A stretch of 64,000 bases of DNA from Omphalotus guepiniiformis (lineage: Eukaryota > Basidiomycota > Agaricomycetes > Agaricales > Omphalotaceae): NCBI GenBank assembly GCA_028554645.1, contig JAQOOI010000064.1:2852001-2916000 (forward strand), read 5' to 3'. Positions 46,328 to 58,446 of this stretch are shown piece by piece. Position 1 is the stretch's first letter, and the number at the start of each line of letters is the position of its first letter. The notes beneath the pieces were generated by a model. The model worked only from the letters and a program-made list of their open reading frames with translations. It searched no databases and was not told where the DNA came from. The translations under genes were made by a program, and so were the position numbers.

Positions 46328-47807
46328 TCATACTGTGGCTCCACACTTGCAAGTAAAATGTGCAGGCCTTTTCATACTAAGATGTTCAACCATCGTCCCA
46401 GCATATTCCTCCTCTTCATCTTCCTCTTCCTCATAATCAGAATCAGCATCACTAGGCCATCCATCAGCAACAGGACTCTCCCATCCATCCGGAACAAAAT
46501 CTTTCCACCCCTCCGGGAGACTTGTCTCGCCCTTCCCCTTCAAATACGCACAAAACTCATGAAACCTATACGTCCCAACAACAAGAAAATGTCTTCTTGC
46601 TCTCGAAACACCGAAACCATCTTCATTCCCACAAGCTCTCCATGTTCCCTGGGGAGCATTTAGTTGATAATACCCTCTTTGAATCGAAAGACTAAGGAAA
46701 TGATCGAGGTTGGACTCGGAGCGGGGAGGGGAGGGTTTAGGTGGTTTGGGGTGGTGTTTTGTTAGACAGGCATCGTGATACCATCTGTTGCATGTTTTAC
46801 AGAATAGTTGACGGTCTCGCCAGATGTTGTATATGCCTCCGCATGAACAACCTTTTTGTCGACGGTCGTTGGTTAGGCCTGGGGCTTGCCAGAACTGCGA
46901 GTTAAAGTGAGGAAAGTGAGGAAAGTGAGAACGCATGGACATGCAAGGGTAAGTAAGTAAGTAGATGGGACACTTAGGCTTACTCGGAGAGATCCTTTGT
47001 CATCTAGGATAAACCGATAAAACCACTCTTGGTGGGTCATCCATTGTGCGTCAGGATCACCATCATCGTACGCCCTTACATAGCACTTGTCTGTCATGGT
47101 ATTTCAAGTTCAAAATCGCACTGAGAAGCATTATGGTACAAGCAAATTCATGATACTTACCCACAATTGACGTTGCAGAAATAATACCATCCTGATTCTC
47201 CAGTAACACCAACTCCATACCAGCCATTCCAAGTTCCAGCATATTCCACCTATGGGTACATACATAGTGTGTCAGTAAGTTGGCCCTGTCATTCCGACTC
47301 AGTCGAAAGGGATATTAAACTGGGTCAATGGAATGCATGGCTTCGGTACGTACTGAATCTGATTATCCTGGACTAGAATTTGTGCACGACGTTTATCGAG
47401 AAGCCAGCTCACACGTAGTTCCACTGCTGCATTCTTCTTGGCCCGAGCCTTTTTAATACTTATAACCATCGCTTTTTGTAGAGTATTAGCGTAAATCGTA
47501 TCATTCGATTCATCGACATCAGCATGATTGACAAATACACTGTTGAGATAAAATACATAGCATATCATCAGATTCAGACGTTAAACGGTAAACCTCTCGG
47601 AAGAGCTGAATGAAAAATTGAACTTTGCGCCACTCACCATTGCCAAGGATGTATCATAACACGAGCAAAACCGTCTCTTTTGAAATCCAACGCTTCTACC
47701 GATTCAAGACTTTCGTATTCACGCAATCTTGCTTGCGATGCGGGCTTTGATACCTGAGCTTCAGTGAGAGTTTTGCTTCGAAATTTTGCTATTTTAGAGG
47801 TGGACAT
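46328..47807 (-). CDS. PHD-finger-like protein, multi-exon
   Basis: The start is ATG 47807 (MSTSKIAKF). The exons I see lie at about 47807-47638, 47550-47360, 47245-47160, 47098-46980 and 46895-46328. The middle part (VSWLLDKRRAQILV, ESGWYYFCNVNC, WMTHQEWFYRF) may form a fold for binding histones or other partners, but I cannot name it. The last exon has a Cys-His cluster, CSCGG..FCKTCNRWYHDACL, which is PHD-like, then a very acidic stretch (YEEEEDEEEEY) and a final CKCG. A nuclear, chromatin-related role is likely from the finger. The exact family is not recognised. Confidence 0.72.
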
Positions 47808-48205
47808 GGTGGGTGAGGGTTGAACGACGGAGAAGTTATGTAAAGCTGAGTCGTGGTATGTAAGTATCATATTGTACTTCAAAAATAGTTTTAAGTTTTC
47901 TTAAGTTCAAGATTGGCTGATTCCCATATTGAGCTCACCGCGAGTCTTCTTTTGCATTCTGGCTTCCTCACACCTACTGTTATTGGTAGATCGGAGACAC
48001 TGATCACTTCATAGTACAAACATTTCACTTCAGCATTCAACATCTTATGGGCTCAACTTCAGCTTCCTAAGGATGCGTAATACATCAGACCTATTCATAC
48101 ATTCTTATTTGTTCTCCTTCCTTGTCCACATCTACTTCATGGTCGGCATATTTACAGAAACACCTTCACCGGCAACACTGGCATCATCTGAGCGCCAAAG
48201 GCTCG
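47808..48205. other. Intergenic region, no gene seen
   Basis: This is the upstream region of the PHD-like gene and the downstream region of the dehydrogenase gene. No clear elements were found. Confidence 0.4.
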
Positions 48206-50596
48206 TTATAGTCTATACAATTTCAAGGACTTAGCGCAACTCGAAAAACGTATAGTACGGAATCAAACAAACCTTCGTCTGTGTATAGAAATTGATCCCC
48301 CTTCATAAATCAAGTGCGTGAGTAATGAGACAGGATACAACATGAAGACCATAATCACCCTTTTCCATAAAAGTTGATGTCTCCCAGGAAACTTCCCTAC
48401 ATTGAAATACGAACATTTAGCTTCAACTTTCATCGACTACCGAGATCCTACCTTGTTTCCAGTCCAAGAAAACATCGGTAATGGAACAGGAATAGGGACG
48501 TTGATCCCAACCTGCCCAGTCTCAATCTCCGTTTCGTACTTTCGCGCAATAGGCCCAGACTGTGTGAAAATAGCTGATCCATTCCCATACGGATTAGCAT
48601 TTACGATCGCAATAGCTTCATTGAGTGTTGGAACGTTCATGACGACGAGGACAGGTCCAAAAATCTCCTCTCTAAGGTATCATTTAGATTCAAAACATCA
48701 AAGCGATGGGTAGAGAGGGATGCTTACTTGTAGCATGTCATGCTCGTAGTACCTTCGATGACAGTGGCTCCTACGAAGTTACCATCGGGGTAATTGGGAA
48801 TTTGGGCGCCACGACCATCAAGAAGGATCTTTCCGCCTTCTTCGACAGCGGACGTGATCAACCGTTCTACCCGAGCTTTCGCTGCAGGCGTAGTGAGAGG
48901 TCCACTACAAAATTGCACGAAGTCAACTCCCATCGAAAGTAAGATAATGTCGCAACAAGTCACGTACAACTCAGCGCCCTTCTCAAATCCTTGATTGACT
49001 TTAAGCTTGCTAGCCCTCTCAACCAGTTCAGGTAAGAATTCCTTCGCGGTTCCCACCAGGATCGCTAATGCGCTGGAGTTGATTTGATAGTTTTGAATCA
49101 TAAACAACAGGAGCTTACCGACGGAGATGGCCATACACCGTTGCCCAGCAGCTGAGGACAAACTCAGCGCATATATCCACGTGTGCTGAATGAAATTGAA
49201 AGCTCACCACCACAAGCTGTGCCAAGAAGTGCGTTCAAAGCTTGATCCTTGTTGGCTGAAAACTCTTGAATGAGATACATCGATTTGACGAGAATTTGCT
49301 CAGATGCTCACCATCTGGCATTATGACAGCATGATTCTTGGCTCCCATGTTTGCCTAGCTTGCAAATGATTAGAGGACCGAGATCTATCAACCGCACAAG
49401 CAAATCTCACCTGAACGCGTTTCCCGTTTTTCGTGCCACTGCATTGCAAATGAGTCATCGCTCGATCGCATACAACAGATGGAAATTACCTACAGCTCAT
49501 AGATATGTTGACCAGCACTATTTCCACCGACAAAACTGATGGCTTTGATCTTAGGATGCGTACAGATAGCATTGACCGTTGGGACAGTGCCGTGGACAAT
49601 GTTCAGAACACCATTAGGAAGACCTAAGGCCTGAGTATGAGTACCCAGACTGGAAGTATGAGCAACAGCCTACCTGCGCGCTGGCAGAGTTCTGCGAGCA
49701 TCATAGTTGCACCGGGATCACGCTCCGAAGGTTTAAGAACCAAGGTATTGCCAGTAACAATGGCCATTGGGATCGTCCATAATGGTATCATCCTGTGAAG
49801 CTTGAAATGAATACCCAGCGGGGAGAAAAGAAGCTACATACGCCGGGAAATTGAAGGGTGCGATACTGAGCAGAAGCTGATAAGCCCCAATGTAACATGA
49901 TCGAAACAAGAATGTAGATTCACCTGGCACAAACACCTAAAGGAACTTTACGCGTCTCCGTGTCCATGTCTTTACTGACTTCAAGTTTCTCCCCCATCAA
50001 AAGTGTCGGAATCGCACAAGCAGTCTCTACGACTTGAAGGCCACGAAGAACATCGCCCTGAGCATCTGATCCCTCGTGGGTATCTTAGATGTTACACACA
50101 CGGTCGCATGGATCTTACCTGGGAAGGTCTTTCCTTGCTCCAGAACAATCGCAGTGGCAAGATTATCCATATTTTCACGAATCAAAGCTTGGAGCTCTAC
50201 ACACCAACATTTAGTATAATAACCCTAGTCTTATCAAGAGATCAACTCACTCTAACGCAAACCGCTGACGTTTAAGCACACTCGTCTTCTTCCAGCTTTG
50301 AAATGCCTTCGAGGCAGCCTCAACAGCGCTTTCGAACTCCTCAGGAGTCGTCTCGGGAACACGGGAAAGGAGTGTTTGTGTAGCCTACAACACGAACTAT
50401 CGTTGAACTCGTTCAAAAGCTCTCATCGAAGATGAACTCTCACCGGATCCAAAACATCGATCCATTTCTCAGCAGCACTCTCGCGGAACTCTCCATCGAT
50501 GAAGTTCTTCGTCGTACCTCCTAAGAAAGTGGTGCCTTTCCACTGAGATGATAGAGTCTTGGCTTTGTCAAGAGAGAAAACGTTTAGTTCAGGCAT
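48206..50596 (-). CDS. Methylmalonate-semialdehyde dehydrogenase (CoA-acylating)
   Basis: A mitochondrial enzyme of valine and thymine breakdown that turns methylmalonate or malonate semialdehyde plus CoA and NAD into propionyl- or acetyl-CoA. It starts at ATG 50596 ([13 protein letters not shown]) and has about a dozen exons. Family signatures include [49 protein letters not shown] and NMGAKNH. The catalytic cysteine lies in [10 protein letters not shown], and [26 protein letters not shown] and [17 protein letters not shown] follow. The last exons encode GDINFYGK and INFYTQTK, with a stop near 48206. The N-terminus does not look strongly mitochondrial, and an upstream exon is possible. No lesion was seen. 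A broken copy of its 5' end lies at 53440-53680. Confidence 0.92.
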
Positions 50597-50918
50597 TTCT
50601 GAATGAAGCTAGGTGGATGTAAGTGATAGAGTTGTAGTCGTGGAAGTCAGACGAGCGTGGAGGTAGCTCCGTCGACATGTTGGTCTCACGAGGAACAAAC
50701 AGTTCCCCCGATATTGCCGAGAAGACTTTAGGGCAGGTCATGTCGTGTAGGGCCGAACAACTTTGTGTCATTGAGAGTACAACTAAAAGAAACAGTGGAT
50801 ACATATTTTTCAGCTAAACCTACTCTCACCCACATTCTTCTACAGTAAGACAACGCGCAATGTTTTCAAGAAACGATCCTACTACGCTTGTATTCCATGA
50901 TCTCTACATTTCACCAGC

Positions 50919-53118
50919 TCAGCTACAAGTCTCTCCATCGATGCTGACAACATTCTGGCAAGAAAAGGCCGCACTCTGTCCGGTCCCATTCACACCCGCA
51001 GGCACAACATTGAAGTTGGTGAATTCAAGCTCGGTGCAAGGAGCCGCGGTCGAGCAATTCAACTGTGCTACAACGCCTCCGTACTCACCAGAGGTCGTGC
51101 CATAGAAATTGCTGAACGAGATGTTATTGTATGTCAAAGTTGACGTCTAGAAGTAAACACCAATAATCAGTTGACTGGGGACGAGATATGGACAGGTTAA
51201 ATAAGACTGTACGTTGCAATATTTATTTGGATCAGCTGTGGGGTCAATAGTCAATATGTAGCTCAGACAACTATTGATATAGATGGCAAGGTCCACGTCG
51301 GTCACGTTGACATTCGTGATCGAAACGTTGTTCACGGCACCACTTCCACCTCCGCCACCGTTCGGGGGTGTGCCAATCTAGAGCATTCATAAGCACGTCA
51401 TTGGAAGTCAAGCAGAAAATCACTGTACCGGGACTCCGATCCAGCTCTTGAAGTAGACTCCAGCACCAAGGCCTTGGCCAATACCCACACCGGAGTAAGT
51501 TGGCCTGTTGATATGGGCTCCTTTAGCCCAGTCAGTGCCATGAAATCGAAAGGCATAAGTACGGATATGGCGACGTACCATCGATAGTAATGTCGGTCAA
51601 ATAATCCGGCTGGTCAGGGTACTGACCTACACTACCAAACGCTATGCTAAAAATGTCACCCACTTAACGAACGGGCGTACAAAGATGGTGTGCAAGTCTT
51701 TGCTCACCCGGGCCCGCTGCACAGAAGAGTCAGTATGACCTCTCTACTTATAGCTCAGAATCGCTCTCACCCATGACAAGTTATATTTCTTAGATGTACC
51801 GATGTAGAGTTTCTATATTCAAGGCAATGACGTTAGCGGTGATTTTCGTGAATAACAACGAATCCATAGCGGAGACTAGCCCGTATGGAGGTATGATGAA
51901 GAGCATGAAAGCGAGGTGCTCACCCTTTGAAAGCAATACAATCGTCGCCGCCCGTGTATGTAAAATTGCTGAAAGTGATGTTGGTCGAGCGCCAAGTGTC
52001 GGCTCTGTGTTACGTCGGGAACCGGAGGATAGAGAAGAAAAGAGAATCAGTATGGTACAATTCTTGCCATAGCGCAGAATCGTTCTCACCCGTCCGTGTT
52101 TTGCACCCAGTTGCTACCTTTAGCGGCCTATGCATTCGCGACAGTCATCGTCAGTTAACCATGGAACAATCATCGAGAGGACATCGCCGGTCAAGATGTC
52201 GCGAGAAATATTGAAGATACTTACGGGACTATGGGACACGACTGTCAGTAGAAGTTAGGCGAATTCACAGACGAGTCGGACATACTCAGTATTCTCAGCA
52301 AACACTTCTACGTTCTCTACCCTTATGTTCTCTGAGCCCTCAATGAGCAGAGACATGAGTCGGACTGACGACATACAAACACAACCAGAAACGTACTGAT
52401 GATAGCCCAGAACTGGGGTTGATAGATCAGCAGATTCTTCAGAACACCGTTGCTTGACCCGTAGATGTCCAAAGTCATAGGACGACCTAAAAAAAGGCAT
52501 GCCCTACGCATCAATAAAAGGTTACTTATTCCTTCAAAGGGTCGAGACGTACCTGGCGTGTTTGAACCACCAGCCGAATACGTGTACCAAATTTGTCCAT
52601 TACCATCAAGCACTCCAGTGTAGGACTCCCCACCATCAAGCACAAAATTCTCCCCATGGAAGCGCCACGCAGAAACTTGGTTTTGAAGTTCAACAGGAAA
52701 ACTAAAAACATAATAGAACGGGCCGTCAGAATTTGAAACCATGTCGTAAGGCTACGGAGTCATTGGACCCATACCTGTTGTTCAGCCAGTAAGTTAAATT
52801 TGGCGAGAATTGGAATGTTCCTTCGAGTAGAATGGTAGCGTTATTGACGTATGTCTCTAGCGCACTTCCAATCGTGTAGACGTAAGGATTCGGGAAACAG
52901 ACCGTGCTCCCGTTTTGCCCACAATGTGAGAGAATCTCAGCAATAGCAGGAGCATCGTCTTGACCGCGACCTTTCGGTATGAGTGTACATGTACAATTGT
53001 CCGGAGCTAGAGAGCGAGCAACATTGAATTGAGGAGGTGAATGGGCATAAGATGAAAGGGCAAGTGAAAGAGGAACAGTAAGAGAAACGAGGCGGAGAAT
53101 CGTGTTCATTGGGGACAT
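50919..53118 (-). CDS. Secreted GH28 pectinase (exo-polygalacturonase-like)
   Basis: A pectin-degrading glycoside hydrolase with a parallel beta-helix. It starts at ATG 53118 with a signal peptide (TILRLVSLTVPLSLALSSYA). About ten exons follow. Visible motifs are FHGENFVLDG, the catalytic Asp pair in TYTGGDDCIAF (about 51930), a segment HGGPGIAFGS made across a 9-nt exon at 51708-51716, and several Asn-glycosylation sites in the C-terminal coils. The usual GHG histidine is replaced in HGGPG, as seen in some exo-acting fungal members. The stop is at 50919-50921. It lies tail-to-head with the dehydrogenase gene, 323 bp away. Confidence 0.88.
51708..51716 (-). other. 9-nt micro-exon in the GH28 gene
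   Basis: On the minus strand CGGGCCCGG sits between an AG acceptor and a GTGAGC donor. Using it in phase joins ..TCHG to GPGIAFGS, restoring a GH28 block. Skipping it breaks the block although the frame is kept. Confidence 0.65.
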
Positions 53119-53439
53119 GGATGAAGACGGTGGAGTAGACCGCTAGATATATAACGGACAAAAACCAGGAATTTTGAAGAAAATACAATCGTAGATCATG
53201 TGTCCGTCTCCAGTCCGTCTCCCTAGTTCATGTGTTCAGAACGCCGGAGCGTTCATCCGGTCCCAAGGACAGTGCTCTAAGTACTTGCCCAAGGGCCAAT
53301 ATCTAGCCGAGGATGCTCGCATGCGTATCGAATGACAAGTTCCGTTCCTTCTCTCCGTATACGTAGTGTATACGTATGGTATGAACTACAACACTAACGG
53401 TCATGAAAATTATTCAAAGACTCGCGTAGCAGATGTTGA

Positions 53440-53680
53440 TGAGTTCTCACCTGATCCAAACTATTCCATCTCAGCAGCACTCTCGTAAATGGGTGTATCG
53501 ACGAAGTTCTTGAAAGTCCTTCGAGCGTGACGGATAGCTTCAAGTTTTACGCGAGGGTGGCCGTTTCGTCTCGTGACGAACTACTCGCCGATATTGCCGA
53601 GGAGACTTTAGGGCAGGTGAAAATTTCGGGCGCATATAGCCGACACGAGGCGGCGTTGCAGGTATACTTTTTTAATTTTG
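53440..53680 (-). pseudogene. Broken copy of the 5' end of the MMSDH gene
   Basis: Blocks here match the MMSDH first exons and leader at 50440-50760 in the same orientation: CTCAGCAGCACTCTCG, CGATGAAGTTCTT-like text, and GATATTGCCGAG followed by GACTTTAGGGCAGGT. Order is kept but sequence between blocks is shortened and no frame is open. It looks like the relic of a segmental duplication that left one copy on each side of the GH28 gene. Confidence 0.75.
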
Positions 53681-53943
53681 AATCTTGATACATCCCTTGT
53701 GCTGTGGAGAATAATGTCAGAGGACAGCCTAAATCGTCGCACCAACCTCTTCATCGCACTCTCATTTTCCTGCTGGGTAAGGCAAGGCACAACATGTCCA
53801 AGCGAGACCTCGTTGAAGTAAATTCTATGCTGGATGACCAGTGATAACATGAACCCACAGGGAGCTACGCAGCAGCTACATATCCTAAACACTCTCTCCA
53901 GGCTGAATAACCCCACTAGTCACCGCCGCAGCATGTCCTCTCG

Positions 53944-54781
53944 TCAAAGCTCCATACGCAGAAAAATACCTATATGTCCAAAAAAAAAGGAAGAAAAAAA
54001 AACATCAATATCATGAGAACTCCCAAAGACCAAAAAAAGAAAAGAGAAGAGAGTTTCAAAACCCACGACTAACTTGTCATAGAAAGGCAACAACTCTAAA
54101 GACCCAGGCGTATTTCTCCAATCCCTCATGAGATCACAACCGATCGCGAACATCGACACGACGTGAACTCCAGCAGCACGCATGCGAGCGTTTGCCTCGT
54201 CTGCGATACGTCTGGAAGCAGCTCCTGATGCTTCGGCATTTGCGAAGACTGTATAGCCTTCTTCGATGAGGGAGAGTGCGAGGAATGCCGTGCAGACCTA
54301 ACGGGATGCGAGAGAGATTCAAGCTCAGTAATCGGGTTATTGGTTGAAAGAGCTTGAGCTTACGTCGGTAGTGATACCAGCCATGATAACCTGGCTTTTA
54401 CCAGTCGCCTTAACAGCAGCACGGAAATCAGCATTATCCCATGCATCCACTTCGCCTTGTCGTTTAATGAGTGGGGCATTCGGATGCATCTCGAGAATTT
54501 CTTTAGGCAGGGGACCATTAGGACCTAAGTCATTAAATTACCACGACACCACCGATCAACACCCCATAATTCATTATACCCAACAGACATAAGGACATAC
54601 CGTTTTCAGCACTAGTAGTCAGTATTGTAGGGAGGTTGAACACGTTCCCAAACGCAGCATGAGCCAGAATATTGTTCTTGAACTGATCAGGCTGGTAGTC
54701 GCGTACGACTTCGAAGAGGCCAATCTGTAGGTCCACGACCAACAGCATCGCGTTGTCTTTGTCGAGGCGCACGTTAGGCAT
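53944..54781 (-). CDS. Isochorismatase-family cysteine hydrolase
   Basis: It starts at ATG 54781 (MPNVRLDKDNAM). Three exons are seen, with introns around 54598-54530 and 54363-54300. The catalytic triad of the family is present: Asp in LLVVDLQ (residue 17), Lys in APLIKRQ, and Cys in GITTDVCTAF. A cis-peptide-like AGITTD precedes the cysteine. Such enzymes hydrolyse amide or vinyl-ether bonds of small molecules such as nicotinamide; the substrate here is unknown. The last 35 residues (LFSFLFLVFG...) come from A/T-rich DNA and do not look like the family, so the true end may be earlier or use another exon. Confidence 0.85.
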
Positions 54782-57081
54782 TTTCTCGAATAAACGATGA
54801 GAAGTGATGAGAAGTGATGAACGACGAGGGATATCTGTAAGAATCCAGGAAAGTCCTCAATGTGTTTTATACCTCCCCTCCCTCTTGCATGACTTCGTCT
54901 GACAGCTCAAGGGTAACATTGAACGGTACTCTGACCTGCACAAATGAATAATCCCAATGACCTAATTCACGGCTTGAGACGGTGAGGCTGGTTCACGGAG
55001 GAAAGATTTGTGCTTACTTTTGATGTATGATTGCTTTTGAAGGAAGGAGAACGTTATTTGGGATGAACAAGCACGAACAAGTAAATGATATGTTCGCGTT
55101 AAATAACACCTTGACGGAGGTACTTGCTATTAAAGTGGTATCTCAACACGCCACTATGATGGAAGCGACATCGGAAGTGCCGACCTGTTGATCCTCATTA
55201 GAAGGACCTCAAGTAAACACTGACACTTACCTCTTTTCAGACGCGACATTGAGCGCCGAGCGCAAAGAACTCACACATTAGGCAGACTCGCATACATCCT
55301 GAAAAGCCGCTCGCAAACAATATACATCGTATAGGAAAAGAGCCCTGATGCTGCATAATCCCTTCCTTCCGTGCCAATCGGTTCGTGAGACATCTATGTT
55401 CAAGACTCCCGCATTCTTCAAGTCCTATGCAGGCTGAGCGCCGCTGAGCGCTGAATATTTTGATATATTTCATCTTCGTAATTCCAAGAATGTACACCAA
55501 GGGATTGCCCTCCGAGTCCTACCAAACCTCAGCTTCAGCGCTCAGAAAAAAAAGAGAACAAGAGAGAGAAAAAACAGCGAGTCACATACCCATCCTCTCT
55601 CTTCCCCCCAAAAGAAACCTTCTCCGAGTCCTCACAAAGTAACCGCACAACATCCCAAACCCAAACCCAAACCAACGCATACATGTTATCCAAACGCCTC
55701 GATCCTCCGAGTCGAGGTCCGAGATACGCAGCCTCGCCTCCAAATCTTCAAACCCCCAATCCTTCACCGACCATCGACATCCACAGCCTCTTGACGTTGC
55801 TGAACCGCATTGCGCATTGCTTATTGCGTCCGGGCTCCGCAATACCCCACTATCATCGGGGTACTGAATATGAATCTTCAATCTTGATCAACCAGCAAAT
55901 CGCAAGTCTCATAAGTCCATAGCTTTGCATTGCATTGCCATAGGTCTCAGGGTGTTATGTATGCTTCACAGCGTATAGCATATAGCGCATAGCGTACGGG
56001 GTACTGGGGTACTGGGGTACTGGGGTACTGGGGTACTGGGGTACTGGGGTACTGGGGTACTGGGGTACTGGGTTGACAATGTTAATGAGAGACAATGGGT
56101 TCCACAGTGCACAGTGTACACCGCCGCCGCCGCCGCTGCTGACGATCGCGTTCGCCACGACCGTGACTTAGATCCGATAACACCGAAATGGGTCCGAAGT
56201 TCGAACTCCATCAATTACGTACGCCGGCTCCGGGATCAAATACATACCGGTCCGATAGGTGGCGATTACATTGACATGACGTCATATTCCCAACCACCCC
56301 TGGCCAAAGGGGCTGAACGGAAAAATAGAATGAGAAGCTACAATGTTCAAGAAAATCGAGAATGTTCGAAATGGTGGGGTCGAAGGCTAGTCAGGTCACA
56401 ACTCGCGAAGCTGTGGGGTACTTGTCCTTGATGAAGAACAAGAAGGGCCTGGAAAGCCCTGATCCAATTGCTTGGGGCACACGTACACAAGTTCCCCAGC
56501 GAAAACCAGGAAAAACCGGAACGAAATTGAGTTAGGAAAAAAATTTACAGCTCAATTGTGTATAAGGTATATATATGTATGGAACGTTATCAATATTGTA
56601 TATTATATCTCAAGTGCACGAGAACGAGAAAGAAACCACTGAGTCAGAGATGGAATGAAATGAAAAAGCTAGACAGGAAGTTTGAAATACTCGTACAAAA
56701 CAGTACAAAAAAATAATATACCACTTTCTTTTATACCAAGATGAGTTATGAGAATATACAGCTATACAACAACGATAGGCGATGACCAGATGCTAAGAAA
56801 AATATAGAGACGGGAAGAGAGAGTGAAGCCCAAATAGGAACACAAGAGAAGGAGGAAGATATGCGAAATGCGTGCGTGGCATACATATGTAATAAATCTC
56901 GAGAAAACTGCGGTTGGAATGGATGCGAAGACATAATGCAAGGGATGGGCGAGGGGGCGATGAACAAGAACATGAGGGCTAATGAATGAAACCAGGAGAA
57001 GGCAAAAAAGATTCAGTCCATTCACAAAACACAAGAGAGAGAGCAAGACCAGCTAGTTTTCTCATCTTCCAACTTCCTCCC
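54782..57081. other. Intergenic region of 2.3 kb with a tandem repeat
   Basis: No gene was found. It holds the GGGGTACT octamer array at 55998-56073, a GCC-rich triplet run near 56121-56137, and the AT-rich 3' flank of the next minus-strand gene from about 56540. Confidence 0.5.
55998..56073. repeat. Tandem repeat of the octamer GGGGTACT, about 9 units
   Basis: The units are perfect by eye, with period 8, so the translation has a period of eight codons in each frame (PQYPSTPV). It is followed by GGGTTGAC. It lies in non-coding DNA. Confidence 0.9.
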
Positions 57082-58446
57082 TCACTCAACAAAGACGACC
57101 CTCGATAAGCCACTCTTCACATACGCCCCACCACTCCTCCTGCCTCGCCTGCCACACCCATCAGCGCGATTCAACATCATGCTCGCAACAATGTTCGCAA
57201 TAGCATCTCGCTGCGATTTAACGGGCTTTGATCGGATGATGGGTCTCGCGGGTGGAGGAGGCGGAGGTGAAATCGTCGTGGCGCTGGAAGCGGGGTCCTG
57301 GACAGGGTTCGCCACGGGGCTGGAACCAGTGGAGGATCGTGAAATGGCGGCAGATCTAGGGCGAGGAGAGTGAGGTGGAGAAGGAGAACGAGTTTGGGTC
57401 GTAGCTGGAGGCTCAATGGACATGGGAGTAGCAGCCGAAGGCTGAGCGACATTTTGCGGTTGAGTGGCAGATGGATATGCAGACGCTTGAGGAGAGGGAG
57501 GAGAAGGTGAACGTGAGGGCGTATTCCTGGTGGAATTGATGCGGCCATTAAGGATGGTTTCAAGCAAAAGATTAGCAGGGCTGGTGGTAAGGTTCAAATT
57601 GCCACTGGTGGCAGAAGTATTATTGCCGGTATTATTGTGAGGTTTGTGGTTATCAGCGTCAGCGTAAGCGAGCGTAGGACTGTTCGTAGTGGGATCGTAG
57701 TAATAATAATGCGTATAGGTCGGGTTGATCCCTGTCGTTGGAGATGGCGATGAGGCAGACTGGCGGGAAGTAATTGACGGCGAGGGCGCCAAGGGCGACG
57801 AGAGCAATGAAGGCGAAGCGACTGGGGCAGAAATTGAATCTGTCGAGTCCTCAAAGGGGTCGAAGCGGGAGGTACGCTGGTACACAGGTCCGCCTCCGTA
57901 CCCGTTGAACACATGGTGCATAGCAAGTCCATCTCCAAAGGAAGAATTGCCCGACCGCAGCCCCTGAGGAGCCGAGAAACTCGCACGTCGGCGCTGATTC
58001 TGGGTCTGGTTGTAGGAAGACGTGGGGAGACGCATACCCTGAGGATAACGTTTATTCCCTTGTCTGCTGTTAAACCCGCGCGAGGTGCTGTGTGGCTGCC
58101 AGTTCGATGTGCTGCCACCGTTGATGTTCCACTGGGCGGCAGCGTAGGAATTTTTCGCTGTAGAATTGGTATAGGGCGATCCACTACTGCCGCCATGAAC
58201 AGACAAGCTGCCTGAGCGAGGTCGGCCAGTGAATCGTTTTTCGGAGCTAGGTGTTGCTCGGAACTTGTCCAGACCTAGACCAGGGGGAAGTTTGGATAGA
58301 GGAGAGGACATATTGGTATCAATGGATGCGAGAATGTTGGTCGGGGACGTCATCGACATTGTCGTCGCTGTCATTGCTGGATGAGAAGAAATAGATTGAG
58401 AAGATGCAGATGAGGTGTACGAAGTTTGGACGAATCGAATGGACAT
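57082..58446 (-). CDS. Ser/Pro-rich protein of unknown function
   Basis: A single 454-codon frame. It is low-complexity (Ser, Pro, Asn, Gly) with short conserved-looking islands: LPPGLGLDKFRATPS near residue 55, RRRASFSAPQGL near 150, a His-Tyr run (THYYYYDP), LLLETILNGRIN near 295, and a C-terminal SQRDAIANIVASMMLNRA. Sites such as RRRASF could be targets of basophilic kinases. A 5' intron or leader near 58450 is possible. It is probably a disordered regulatory protein, and I cannot name a family. Confidence 0.7.
   Translation of the reverse strand: MSIRFVQTSYTSSASSQSISSHPAMTATTMSMTSPTNILASIDTNMSSPLSKLPPGLGLDKFRATPSSEKRFTGRPRSGSLSVHGGSSGSPYTNSTAKNSYAAAQWNINGGSTSNWQPHSTSRGFNSRQGNKRYPQGMRLPTSSYNQTQNQRRRASFSAPQGLRSGNSSFGDGLAMHHVFNGYGGGPVYQRTSRFDPFEDSTDSISAPVASPSLLSSPLAPSPSITSRQSASSPSPTTGINPTYTHYYYYDPTTNSPTLAYADADNHKPHNNTGNNTSATSGNLNLTTSPANLLLETILNGRINSTRNTPSRSPSPPSPQASAYPSATQPQNVAQPSAATPMSIEPPATTQTRSPSPPHSPRPRSAAISRSSTGSSPVANPVQDPASSATTISPPPPPPARPIIRSKPVKSQRDAIANIVASMMLNRADGCGRRGRRSGGAYVKSGLSRVVFVE

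Noticed and set aside
45867..46436. A 189-codon plus-strand frame
   Set aside because: It lacks an ATG start, overlaps the last exon of the PHD-like gene on the other strand, and shows no domain.
57177..58196. Long alternative minus-strand frames (128 and 200 codons)
   Set aside because: They are shadows of the 454-codon Ser/Pro-rich gene with Arg/Leu-biased composition.
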